A DNA stretch of 64,000 bases, taken from a virus. Shown here piece after piece: positions 16,954 through 23,263 of the stretch. The number at the start of each line of letters is the position of its first letter. Positions within the stretch are counted from its first letter, which is position 1. The notes beneath the pieces were generated by a model. That model ran no database searches. It worked only from the letters and a program-made list of their open reading frames with translations, and had not been told where the DNA came from. The DNA lies in IMG/VR virus record IMGVR_UViG_3300042563_003224, positions 41,164 to 105,163 of that record. One strand, written 5' to 3'. The position numbers and the translations under genes are program-made.

Positions 16954-17321
16954 AATTGTTCCTCTTGTAGGGTTTCCCACATCATTCGCTTTTCACACTC
17001 GGCGCGAAACTGCTCGCGAAGCTCAGGGCTTTTACACCAGGCCTTGATGTTGGCATAACTGCCCTGTGCCTTGTTAGGTACATTTTCTCGTATCCACATG
17101 GCAGTGGCCCAAAACACCGTACGGCTCTGCCTGTCTGTGTTAAACAGGGCCCGTTCATATTCATGTGCCAACATGGCCTCCATGTGTCCACCGGGCAACA
17201 AGCCATCAAACAAGTAACGGTCCATTGCGGCCATTTGGTTGTCACTCCAACGCATGCCAACATATCGGGCATCGTGGTACATGCTACGATTATAATCAAT
17301 TGCGTTGGGCTTGTAAATCAT
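16950..17321 (-). CDS. hypothetical protein
   Basis: 123 residues from the ATG at 17321 (ATGA overlap with the SWIM gene stop). Helical, with RYVGMRWSDNQ and a charged end. No family recognised. Confidence 0.5.
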   Translation of the reverse strand: MIYKPNAIDYNRSMYHDARYVGMRWSDNQMAAMDRYLFDGLLPGGHMEAMLAHEYERALFNTDRQSRTVFWATAMWIRENVPNKAQGSYANIKAWCKSPELREQFRAECEKRMMWETLQEEQL

Positions 17322-17671
17322 TTTGCACTTTCGAATTCTTTGACATGTCGACAAGCACCGCGGAATTGGAATCCGCTACAAGTGCAATTATACACATTTT
17401 CTTCTAAGGTCACAATGTATATATCACCTTTTGAACCTGTGACTTCCCAACGATTGGGATTTGTAGTAACTTCAATCTCAAAGTTAGGTTGATTTTTTAA
17501 TGCAACAAATTTACGACCGCGGAGATCAATGCGTATGGCCGTTTTGAATGTTTTGATTTCTGTTGAGCCGGGTTTAATGTATGCATACATTTTGGTCTTG
17601 GAGTCATCCAACAAGTAAACACCGTTGCCAAATGGATCAGCCCATGTAGTAGTTTCTTGATAAAATTTCAT
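17318..17671 (-). CDS. SWIM zinc-finger protein
   Basis: 117 residues. The C-terminus carries C-x-C...C-x-H (CTCSGFQFRGACRH), the SWIM zinc-binding motif that mediates DNA or protein binding. The N-terminal ~85 residues are beta-rich. Probably a nucleic-acid-associated accessory protein. Confidence 0.65.
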   Translation of the reverse strand: MKFYQETTTWADPFGNGVYLLDDSKTKMYAYIKPGSTEIKTFKTAIRIDLRGRKFVALKNQPNFEIEVTTNPNRWEVTGSKGDIYIVTLEENVYNCTCSGFQFRGACRHVKEFESAK

Positions 17672-17874
17672 CGTGTCTCCTCAACCATACGCATGAATGC
17701 CCGCATCATGGTCTGTGCCTGTGCCAGGTTCTGCTCGGGTGTCTGCTGTTGCACACAGGCCGCTGTCACCTGCTGACGATGAAACTGTGCCAGGTTTGCT
17801 TGACAAGCGGTTTGTTCTGCATAGGTGCCAACTGTGGTGATACCTGTTGCAAGGATGATAATTAGATTGTACAT
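17668..17874 (-). CDS. small secreted protein
   Basis: 68 residues from the ATG at 17874. A signal-peptide-like start (MYNLIIILATGITTVGTYA) is followed by a Q-rich mature part with two cysteines. Function unknown. Confidence 0.45.
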   Translation of the reverse strand: MYNLIIILATGITTVGTYAEQTACQANLAQFHRQQVTAACVQQQTPEQNLAQAQTMMRAFMRMVEETR

Positions 17875-17875
17875 G

Positions 17876-18193
17876 TTAGTCGGCTCTTGAGCAGGCATAC
17901 GCATTCAGGCCTGCCTTACGCAGAACTTCGGCAAACGCATGAGCACCGGCTTCTTTGATGTCCATACTCTGTGTGAACGAACCACCGGGGTTCCAAACAC
18001 TCAGGCATTTTGGTTTGTAATCTTTCTTGAAACCTGCCGCAATCAATTCCTTGGCCTCTTTGGAGTTGGTACGATCCACAAACACATCAACCCAGGCAAA
18101 ACCACAGTAGCCAGGTTCACCATGACGAGCACGAAAGTCTGCTTCGGCTTGGCGGGCGGCTTCGAAAGCTTCTTGGACAATTTGATTCAACAT
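17876..18193 (-). CDS. conserved phage protein
   Basis: 105 residues from the ATG at 18193, which has an AAGGAG ribosome-binding site. It has RHGEPGYCGFAWVDVFVDRTNSKEAKELI, a pattern seen in other large phages. Driven by the promoter at 18224-18252; probably early. Function unknown. Confidence 0.55.
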   Translation of the reverse strand: MLNQIVQEAFEAARQAEADFRARHGEPGYCGFAWVDVFVDRTNSKEAKELIAAGFKKDYKPKCLSVWNPGGSFTQSMDIKEAGAHAFAEVLRKAGLNAYACSRAD

Positions 18194-18223
18194 GTCTGAC
18201 TCCTTTTTAATTACAATACAACA

Positions 18224-18252
18224 ATTATACAAAAGATCGCCTTTTCGGGCAA
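18224..18252 (-). promoter_or_regulatory. sigma70-type early promoter
   Basis: TTGCCC, 17 bases, TATAAT on the minus strand. The spacer (GAAAAGGCGATC) resembles that of the operator-bearing early promoters. Confidence 0.6.
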
Positions 18253-18253
18253 A

Positions 18254-18529
18254 TCACATGCTCCAAAAAGTTTCACTAGCAGGCGAGCAACAATTTGGGG
18301 TGTTGACATCTTCTTCAAATGTTTTGCCCGACATCAAATTTGTGCGGGTGACCATCTTGGGCTTGTAGTGTTTGGTGTCAATGATGTTGAGTTGATCAAC
18401 TGTATAACCTGCCTTGTTGCACAAGCGGGTTCTTGTTGCACGAGCTGACCCAAAAGTTTTGTAGGCTCTAGTACGATTTGGACCGTCTGTAACAATAAGT
18501 CCGGTACCTCTAGCGACAATATAAAACAT
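18254..18529 (-). CDS. conserved phage protein, early
   Basis: 91 residues, basic N-terminal half (YKTFGSARATRTRLC), then Q-L-N-I-I-D-T. No known fold by eye. It stands alone behind an operator-bearing early promoter, so it is likely made soon after infection. Confidence 0.5.
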   Translation of the reverse strand: MFYIVARGTGLIVTDGPNRTRAYKTFGSARATRTRLCNKAGYTVDQLNIIDTKHYKPKMVTRTNLMSGKTFEEDVNTPNCCSPASETFWSM

Positions 18530-18548
18530 CTCAACTCCTTTTTAGCTT

Positions 18549-18587
18549 CAATACATGTATTGTATAATAGATGCCATTCGGAGTCAA
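18549..18587 (-). promoter_or_regulatory. early promoter with palindromic operator
   Basis: Minus strand: TTGACT, 17 bases, TACAAT; the palindrome CAATACATGTATTG (18549-18562) overlaps the -10 box and the start site. Confidence 0.65.
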
Positions 18588-18623
18588 ATTTTGGGCAAAT
18601 TGGGTGTTGTAAATGAGCCACAA

Positions 18624-18652
18624 AAAAGCCCCGCAAATCTTGCAGGGCTTTT
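18624..18652 (-). terminator. intrinsic terminator after the porin gene
   Basis: Stem AAAAGCCC(T)GCAAG / CTTGC-like arm and GGGCTTTT with a U tract on the minus strand. Confidence 0.75.
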
Positions 18653-18662
18653 GTAGTACTTT

Positions 18663-18688
18663 AGTATTACTTTTTGATCAGTAATACT
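18663..18688 (-). repeat. 3' inverted repeat between porin stop and terminator
   Basis: AGTATTAC and GTAATACT form a perfect 8-bp inverted repeat around a 10-base loop. A related AGTACTAC/GTAGTACT repeat lies at 41690-41713, also between a stop codon and a terminator. Confidence 0.6.
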
Positions 18689-18694
18689 TTGGTA

Positions 18695-19792
18695 TTAGAA
18701 CGTGTGACGCAAGCCAACTGCGGTGCGCTTTGTTACACCAGCGGTGGCTGTGGCACCTGCGGTGTTGGTGTCAGCATCACGAGTGTCAAAACGTGCATAC
18801 AAGTTGGTTCTCTTGCTGAGTTCATGATCCACACCGTAACCAAGAATTTTCTTGTCTACATTGGCTGTGCTCTTTTCATTGCTGGAACCAGTTGACCACA
18901 TGACGCTGGTAGCACCAACGGTGTACTTGGCACCAAACATTTGTCCAGTCTGGTCGATAGCGGTGGCTGTGTTTTGTTTTTCTGTCCAACGACCACCATA
19001 CACAGTTGCGGCACCAATCTTGTAGTTGGCAGACAACATGCTGAGAGTGTTGTTGGTACCATCAGTCAAGGCCTGTGAACCAGTGGCAATGAATGATGCA
19101 GTGGTAGTGGCCAAAGTGCCTGACTGCTCAATGCGTTGAGCGGCATACTGCACACTCACGGGACCATTGGCATATTTTACACCATAGTCAACCACACTCT
19201 GAGCATTGACGCTGGCACTTGGTGGCACATACAAATAAGAACCACTTACACCTGCCACTGCTGGAGACTCATAACGAATGGCTCCATTGAAGCGAGTAGG
19301 TGCAGATTGTGCTGTGTGAGTTGCTGTGGCACTGTAACGAGTAAAGATGTTACCGTTTGATCCATAACCTGAACCAATGGCTGTACCAAACACAGATCCG
19401 TTGCCCCAGGCATCTAGGATGTTGGAATTCACACGACCAAGTTTCACAGTGCCCCAATTGGCTTCTGTGCCTATAAAGGCTTCTTGACCCACACCCACAG
19501 TGCCTGCTGTGGTTGAGTTGTATGTGGTGCCTTCAACTCCGGCACCATTGATGAAATCAGGTGTTAGTTGTAGTTTGAAATTGGCACGGAGTCCGCCGCC
19601 TAGATCATCTGTACCGGCAATGTTCAGCACCGTAGTGGCTGAATTATTGGCTGCAAGACCTTTGGTGTTGACACCAGTGGCTGCATTGGTAAACAACAGG
19701 CCGGTATCAACCAGGCCAGTGATATTGACAGCACTTTGAGCAAACACAGAGGTGGCCGCAAGTGCAATCATGATTGCGAAGATTTTCTTCAT
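18695..19792 (-). CDS. outer-membrane porin, Burkholderiales type
   Basis: 365 residues from the ATG at 19792, which has an AAAGGA ribosome-binding site. Signal peptide MKKIFAIMIALAATSVFAQS, then NITGLVDTGL and a 16-stranded general-porin pattern with alternating strands (GSYGYG-, FIGTEANWGTVKLGR- and RYESPAVAGVSG-type blocks). It ends in the barrel signature G-L-R-H-T-F. Length and motifs are typical of trimeric porins of Comamonadaceae, so it looks intact and recently acquired from a host. It could change nutrient uptake or replace a phage receptor. It has a single-gene unit with terminator and 3' inverted repeat. Confidence 0.9.
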   Translation of the reverse strand: MKKIFAIMIALAATSVFAQSAVNITGLVDTGLLFTNAATGVNTKGLAANNSATTVLNIAGTDDLGGGLRANFKLQLTPDFINGAGVEGTTYNSTTAGTVGVGQEAFIGTEANWGTVKLGRVNSNILDAWGNGSVFGTAIGSGYGSNGNIFTRYSATATHTAQSAPTRFNGAIRYESPAVAGVSGSYLYVPPSASVNAQSVVDYGVKYANGPVSVQYAAQRIEQSGTLATTTASFIATGSQALTDGTNNTLSMLSANYKIGAATVYGGRWTEKQNTATAIDQTGQMFGAKYTVGATSVMWSTGSSNEKSTANVDKKILGYGVDHELSKRTNLYARFDTRDADTNTAGATATAGVTKRTAVGLRHTF

Positions 19793-19898
19793 TGAGTTTT
19801 CCTTTTTAATAAAAATCATGGTCTTTCGATCCATGTGTTATTATATAGCCTTCTGAACTGAAGAGCAATATATTCTGTTAATTTTGGCTAAATTTCTG

Positions 19899-20438
19899 CT
19901 ATTTGCCAAAAATCTTCTTTAGTCTACCAAAAGTCACATTGTCTTTTTTAACCGGATCGGTAATAACCATGCTGTAACACCAGCGTTCTTCACCGGGGTT
20001 TACTATATTGTGTGGTATTCCCACTTGTACCAAACTGGGGTTCTTAATTGTTGCTGTATGCAGTAGTTGAACTTCGGTTGGATCAAATATGGTATACTTG
20101 CTACCCACTGGTGTTTCTAACATAGCCTTTGGCAAACTGTTTGTAATTCTATACCAATGCATGGTAGACCCTTTGCCACCGAACACCCAGTTAATTTTAC
20201 CCCTATCACCGGGTCCGTTGTCAATATGAATACCTAGCGTGTACGGAGTCTCAGGCGGGCCATAAAATAGCTCTAGTCGTTCAAACAATAACCCGTGCCC
20301 TTTTAACAGTTTAATCCAGGCCGGATTAACTGCATTAGAATCTGCATCTATATGACAGCGTTGACTATAATGGGGGTGTTCATAGTCTGGAACAAACAGT
20401 GGAGGTTGTAAGCCTAGCGGTATACAAAATAAACTCAT
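19899..20438 (-). CDS. 2OG-Fe(II) oxygenase-like protein (group D)
   Basis: 179 residues from the ATG at 20438. H71-x-D73 (GIHIDN), H143 (IPHNIVN) and R152 (EERWCYSM) give the iron and 2OG ligands. It does not closely match the other groups. A late-like box lies four bases before the start codon. Substrate unknown. Confidence 0.65.
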   Translation of the reverse strand: MSLFCIPLGLQPPLFVPDYEHPHYSQRCHIDADSNAVNPAWIKLLKGHGLLFERLELFYGPPETPYTLGIHIDNGPGDRGKINWVFGGKGSTMHWYRITNSLPKAMLETPVGSKYTIFDPTEVQLLHTATIKNPSLVQVGIPHNIVNPGEERWCYSMVITDPVKKDNVTFGRLKKIFGK

Positions 20439-20442
20439 AAAG

Positions 20443-20449
20443 TATTTAT
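20443..20449 (-). promoter_or_regulatory. T4-late-like promoter box
   Basis: ATAAATA, four bases before the ATG at 20438. Confidence 0.5.
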
Positions 20450-20482
20450 TGCTGGTCGTGCCTGGCAATATTATTAAAATAC

Positions 20483-20629
20483 TTACTTGCTTTTCTCTAC
20501 TTGCTTTTCTTCCGTTTTCTCCACTTTCTTTTCGATGGGTGGTGGGAAATGCGGTTCAATCACATAGTGTGTGGCACCCCACCAACCAAATGCTGAGATA
20601 AAACCGTATAAAAATATTTCAATTACCAT
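20483..20629 (-). CDS. small membrane protein of T4-like phages
   Basis: 48 residues from the ATG at 20629. MVIEIFLYGFISAFGWWGATHYVIEPHFPPPIEKK matches a short protein pattern (AFGWWGA.HYVI.PHFPPPI.KK) I know from cyanophage-like genomes. One hydrophobic segment and a K/E-rich tail. An ATG further upstream is possible. Confidence 0.6.
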   Translation of the reverse strand: MVIEIFLYGFISAFGWWGATHYVIEPHFPPPIEKKVEKTEEKQVEKSK

Positions 20630-20660
20630 AGCCTGTATTATACAAGCAAGTAAATTTTTG

Positions 20661-20828
20661 TCAATGTTTTCGGGTAAGATTGCAAGCAGGATCTTTACAA
20701 GCTGTAATTCGTTTACGATCACAGTCCGGGCAGTTTTTAATAACTCTGCCTAAGTTGACAGGCATAAATCTTACTATTTCATTTTTACCTGGTTTATCCC
20801 AACTGTCACATTTAGTAGCATGTATCAT
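20661..20828 (-). CDS. small putative zinc-ribbon protein
   Basis: 55 residues from the ATG at 20828. The C-terminal half has C-x-x-C (NCPDCDRK) and two further cysteines (ACKDPACN), enough for one zinc site. Function unknown. Confidence 0.5.
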   Translation of the reverse strand: MIHATKCDSWDKPGKNEIVRFMPVNLGRVIKNCPDCDRKRITACKDPACNLTRKH

Positions 20829-20895
20829 CGATGTCTCCTTGACATACATATACAACGCCTTAGCCTGCAAAAGGGTTTACACACTTGGTAATATG

Positions 20896-21438
20896 TTAAT
20901 AATGCGAAGGATCCATTGGTCCAAGTTGATTTAGATAAGCCAGCATATCCTCATAAGTTTGGTCGTACACGGTGATTGCCAGTGTGTATCTATTTGTGGT
21001 TCCCAAAGTCAACACTGAATGTTCTACCTGTGTATTAAACAATATTGGTTGATATCTTATGTACTCAACCGGCTTGACCATAAACATGGACGAATTCTGT
21101 TCGCCCACCTTGAATAAAGTGGTGGCATCAGGGCTATCACTTAGTAGTACATTTATTCCGCATAATCTTGTTCCGCGGGAATTAATTAAATCTTTGTGAA
21201 ATTTGTAATATGTTCCTGGACTAAATCTCATATAGTCAAATGCCACATTCTTAAATTCACGCATTAATTTTTTCCCAAAGAGACTGCGTTCAAATCGCAT
21301 ACAGCGAGCTGTGGTTATTTTTGTTGGCATCTTGTGTTGGGTTGGATTACGGTAAGCCGCTTGTAATGCGTCATAGTAGTAAGAGATTGGTATCGGGGGT
21401 AAACCAGTTGATTGATAACAGTCGTTGATATTGATCAT
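20896..21438 (-). CDS. 2OG-Fe(II) oxygenase-like protein (group A)
   Basis: 180 residues. H81-x-D83 (FHKDL), H140 (VEHSVL) and R150 (NRYTLAITVYDQTYE). It is a clear paralogue of 5766-6296 and 23747-24283. It lies directly downstream of the tmRNA terminator. A late-like box (TTAAATA) is four bases before the start. Confidence 0.72.
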   Translation of the reverse strand: MININDCYQSTGLPPIPISYYYDALQAAYRNPTQHKMPTKITTARCMRFERSLFGKKLMREFKNVAFDYMRFSPGTYYKFHKDLINSRGTRLCGINVLLSDSPDATTLFKVGEQNSSMFMVKPVEYIRYQPILFNTQVEHSVLTLGTTNRYTLAITVYDQTYEDMLAYLNQLGPMDPSHY

Positions 21439-21442
21439 ACAG

Positions 21443-21449
21443 TATTTAA
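21443..21449 (-). promoter_or_regulatory. T4-late-like promoter box
   Basis: TTAAATA on the minus strand, four bases before the ATG at 21438. Confidence 0.45.
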
Positions 21450-21457
21450 CTTAAGAG

Positions 21458-21477
21458 AAACCCGCCGAAGCGGGTTT
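21458..21477 (-). terminator. intrinsic terminator of the tmRNA locus
   Basis: Stem AAACCCGC / GCGGGTTT with loop TTCG, directly after the tmRNA coding piece. Confidence 0.8.
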
Positions 21478-21637
21478 CCTGAGTTTCTGTTACGAGGTAT
21501 GTCTTACCCTAGGCTACTTTACGCGGCCAATGCGAACTGTGAGTCGTTAGCGTTTACTTTTTTTGCTTGATTAACGGTCATCGCCTACCGAGCGCCATTA
21601 CTTGTACTCTTGACCCAATCGATCCTGTGTCAGGCCC
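21478..21637 (-). ncRNA. ssrA: tmRNA coding piece (two-piece, permuted)
   Basis: The minus strand begins GGGCCTGA (acceptor-stem 5' strand), followed by a D-like region GGATCGATTGGGTC. It then has GCAAAAAAAGTAAAC directly before an open tag frame GCT AAC GAC ... GCG TAA at 21551-21519. The encoded tag is ANDSQFALAA, closely matching bacterial tags such as ANDENYALAA and ANDERFALAA, with the usual LAA degron. The pre-tag sequence aligns with GCAAAAAATAGTC of E. coli ssrA. The 5' strand GGGCCTG pairs with CAGGTCC of the acceptor piece, and TTGGGTC pairs with GATTCAA there. It would tag stalled nascent chains and release ribosomes. The 3' end is placed at the terminator and is approximate. Confidence 0.88.
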
Positions 21638-21638
21638 A

Positions 21639-21851
21639 TCATAAGAAAACTTCTTCACCGTGTTCATCGCATAAACTAATATAGTGTTTGTTAGGACCAA
21701 CAAACTTATACATCAAGTGACCTTGCTCTTTGTCCCGCTTGGTAAGAACCAAGTAATGCACTTGACCAAATTGGTTGGGCACTTCTTGAAACTTCTCGCC
21801 GTGGAATACAGGCAATATCTCTCCGTCACTTGTTTTTACACAAATCTTCAC
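21639..21851 (-). CDS. small protein encoded between the two tmRNA pieces
   Basis: 70 residues from a GTG at 21851 with AAGGAAG just upstream; the frame is open further up but would then run into the tmRNA acceptor. The protein is beta-rich (VKICVKTSDGEILPVFHGEKF, YISLCDEHGEEVFL) and its composition looks real. Its stop codon ends two bases before the coding piece begins. No family recognised. Whether it is translated from the precursor RNA is open. Confidence 0.5.
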   Translation of the reverse strand: MKICVKTSDGEILPVFHGEKFQEVPNQFGQVHYLVLTKRDKEQGHLMYKFVGPNKHYISLCDEHGEEVFL

Positions 21852-21862
21852 AAACTTCCTTA

Positions 21863-21932
21863 TGGTGGACCTGGGCGGCACTGCCCCGCCGTCTTGAATC
21901 CTTTTCTCAGTAACAGTTTACGCTGTTCTTGT
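21863..21932 (-). ncRNA. ssrA: tmRNA acceptor piece (two-piece, permuted)
   Basis: On the minus strand the 3' end reads GGCGG-GGCAGTG-CCGCC, a 5-bp T-stem with a 7-base loop. It is followed at once by CAGGTCC, A and an encoded CCA (21865-21863). CAGGTCC pairs with GGGCCTG of the coding piece (one G-U), giving a full acceptor stem. GGATTCAAGAC just before the T-arm provides the other half of helix P2. The T-loop GGCAGTG differs from TTCRANY, as I recall for permuted tmRNAs. The 5' end is set by an ATAAATA box at 21940-21946 and is approximate. Confidence 0.82.
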
Positions 21933-21939
21933 TATTATA

Positions 21940-21946
21940 TATTTAT
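21940..21946 (-). promoter_or_regulatory. T4-late-like promoter box of the tmRNA locus
   Basis: ATAAATA with an overlapping downstream TATAAT on the minus strand, just ahead of the acceptor piece. Confidence 0.5.
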
Positions 21947-21979
21947 TTTGATTGCGTGTCAACCTATTTGGTACTTGGG

Positions 21980-22063
21980 TTACATCTGGCTACTATTTTT
22001 TTGTTTTGAGCCCGGTATTCTTCTTGCTTTTGGGACCTGGCCTGCTCTATTTCCGTCACTCAT
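21980..22063 (-). CDS. possible 27-residue basic peptide
   Basis: MSDGNRAGQVPKARRIPGSK..., preceded by GAGTTGAAGA, the same leader sequence as the gene at 22357-22635. It follows a 19-residue frame by ATGA-type overlap. Coding status uncertain. Confidence 0.3.
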   Translation of the reverse strand: MSDGNRAGQVPKARRIPGSKQKNSSQM

Positions 22064-22115
22064 TCTTCAACTCCAATGGACGCCAGACTGGATCGTAGGG
22101 TAAAGTCACTGTCAT
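22056..22115 (-). CDS. possible 19-residue peptide
   Basis: MTVTLPYDPVWRPLELKNE, with ATGA overlap to the stop of the gene at 22112-22360. It is short, but the spacing and overlap are typical of this genome. Low confidence. Confidence 0.3.
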   Translation of the reverse strand: MTVTLPYDPVWRPLELKNE

Positions 22116-22360
22116 GAACTCCACCTCAACGCAAACCATGTGGCCAACTTGGGATCTTTGACTGTGATGGTGGGCACATATTTTGGTGCCAGGTTAAACC
22201 CTTCAAACGCTTCATGTCCTTGTGGATACACACGCTCACGCCGGTAGAACCAAGCATACTCGTCACTGTCTTTGATATCAGTCATATTGCCTCGGCCCAC
22301 ATGCTGGTACAGCCATTCAACGCAACCTTCAGGCACACCTTGATTGAACTCTACTCTCAT
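22112..22360 (-). CDS. small phage protein related to the 10-11 kb array
   Basis: 82 residues. It has the helix CVEWLYQHVG, then YAWFYRR, and ends PTITVKDPKLATWFALRWSS. This is the same W-helix, strand, A-x-x-F-x-L-x-W layout as the array at 9851-11184, so it is a dispersed copy. Confidence 0.55.
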   Translation of the reverse strand: MRVEFNQGVPEGCVEWLYQHVGRGNMTDIKDSDEYAWFYRRERVYPQGHEAFEGFNLAPKYVPTITVKDPKLATWFALRWSS

Positions 22361-22635
22361 TCAACTCCGAAATGTTGCTCAATATATGCCGCGGCTTTTA
22401 GTTGCCCGTTATACAATTCATCGTTCATACCACGATTATAGCATTGATCCAAACATTCCCGCACAATCAGTTCGGCGAACTTTGACTCATATGCCTCCGA
22501 CCAAAAACTCTCACCCTTGAAGTTATAGTCGGCATACTTTTCAGCCTGTTCAGCAAGTTGTTTAATTCGTTCGTTCATTTCAGTTTCCAATTTGGGGAAG
22601 TCAACAGGATTGTTAGTGTTTGATTTATGTGTCAT
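22357..22635 (-). CDS. conserved phage protein
   Basis: 92 residues from the ATG at 22635, or 73 from the ATG at 22578 (MNERIKQLAEQAEKYAD), which is the start I know from related phage proteins. The block FAELIVRECLDQC and A..YIEQHFGVE is widespread in T4-like phages; function unknown. ATGA overlap with the gene downstream. Confidence 0.6.
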   Translation of the reverse strand: MTHKSNTNNPVDFPKLETEMNERIKQLAEQAEKYADYNFKGESFWSEAYESKFAELIVRECLDQCYNRGMNDELYNGQLKAAAYIEQHFGVE

Positions 22636-22659
22636 TCTTCAACTCTACATTGCGCGGTA

Positions 22660-22745
22660 ATAAGACACACGGTGGCTTTATGGTTACGCAGGGTTAAGCA
22701 CCCCCGGGTCTTGAATCCATTTTTATCTGCTTCATACAGCAATAA
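22660..22745 (-). repeat. intergenic element sharing parts of the tmRNA acceptor piece
   Basis: Begins at the stop of the gene at 22746. TTGCTGTATGAAGCAG can fold as a hairpin. GGATTCAAGAC is identical to the segment before the tmRNA T-arm, then CCGGGGGTGCTTAACCCTG gives a weak T-arm-like hairpin. There is no matching acceptor stem or CCA. Confidence 0.4.
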
Positions 22746-23024
22746 TCATTTGTCTCTAAAAAGGCTTTCAACCTTAGAGACAGCATCTGGTGTTGACCCT
22801 TCCGCCACACCTTGTTCTTTATCCTTCTTTGCTTTCTCTATTGCGTCCCATTCGGCTCCGGTCTTTTCACCTCGTTTTTTCTTCACAGGAGGTTTAGATG
22901 AACGAACACCAGTGTGGCTGTTTTGGTAATCACCACTTGGTAGTTTAGTCCAGCCCTCTGCTACTTCTTCACTTTGGGCATTTTCAATAAGGTTGATATA
23001 ATCGCGGAAAGATTTATTTGTCAT
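22746..23024 (-). CDS. small basic protein with T4-capsid-targeting-like N-terminus
   Basis: 92 residues from the ATG at 23024. It starts MTNKSFRDYINLIENAQSEEVAEG and contains EQGVAEG. These L-x-E and A-E-G sites resemble those cut by the T4-type prohead protease. The middle is K-rich (PPVKKKRGEK). It is possibly an internal head protein; this is inference. A late-like box sits seven bases before the start. Confidence 0.5.
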   Translation of the reverse strand: MTNKSFRDYINLIENAQSEEVAEGWTKLPSGDYQNSHTGVRSSKPPVKKKRGEKTGAEWDAIEKAKKDKEQGVAEGSTPDAVSKVESLFRDK

Positions 23025-23031
23025 AGTATAG

Positions 23032-23038
23032 TATTTAT
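23032..23038 (-). promoter_or_regulatory. T4-late-like promoter box
   Basis: ATAAATA, seven bases before the ATG at 23024; a start at the ATG itself would be expected. Confidence 0.55.
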
Positions 23039-23181
23039 CCTTCACGCTTCCAAAATCTAAAAGATTCTGTGAGTTTGTTGCGGATGTATTCTTCTGTTTC
23101 AGTATCGCAAGATGCTAACTCACTATCCACTAAATCGTGAATTTTTGTCCATAATTCATTATATAGGTCTTGCGAATCCAT
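23035..23181 (-). CDS. small acidic helical protein
   Basis: 48 residues (MDSQDLYNELWTKIHDLVDS...FRFWKREG), amphipathic, with no membrane segment. Its stop overlaps the late-like box of the next gene. Function unknown. Confidence 0.5.
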   Translation of the reverse strand: MDSQDLYNELWTKIHDLVDSELASCDTETEEYIRNKLTESFRFWKREG

Positions 23182-23189
23182 AATATCCT

Positions 23190-23260
23190 AACACGGTAGT
23201 CCTACCCTTGCGTCCAGGACCTGTTTCTCTTTGCTTCATATAGCAATAACTTACATTGTA
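23190..23260 (-). repeat. intergenic element, second copy
   Basis: TTATTGCTATATGAAGCAAAG here matches TTATTGCTGTATGAAGCAGAT at 22745 downward, and again folds as a hairpin. It follows the stop of the gene at 23264 by about 20 bases and ends in GGGTAGGACTACC, another small hairpin. Confidence 0.4.
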
Positions 23261-23263
23261 TAT

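Noticed and set aside
21861-21935. Reading the acceptor region as a normal tRNA gene
   Set aside because: There is no anticodon arm, the T-loop is GGCAGTG, and its 5' acceptor strand lies downstream in the coding piece.
22660-23260. Riboswitch or additional tRNA-like genes in the repeated intergenic elements
   Set aside because: They have hairpins but no acceptor stem, CCA or known riboswitch core that I can recognise. Listed as repeats only.
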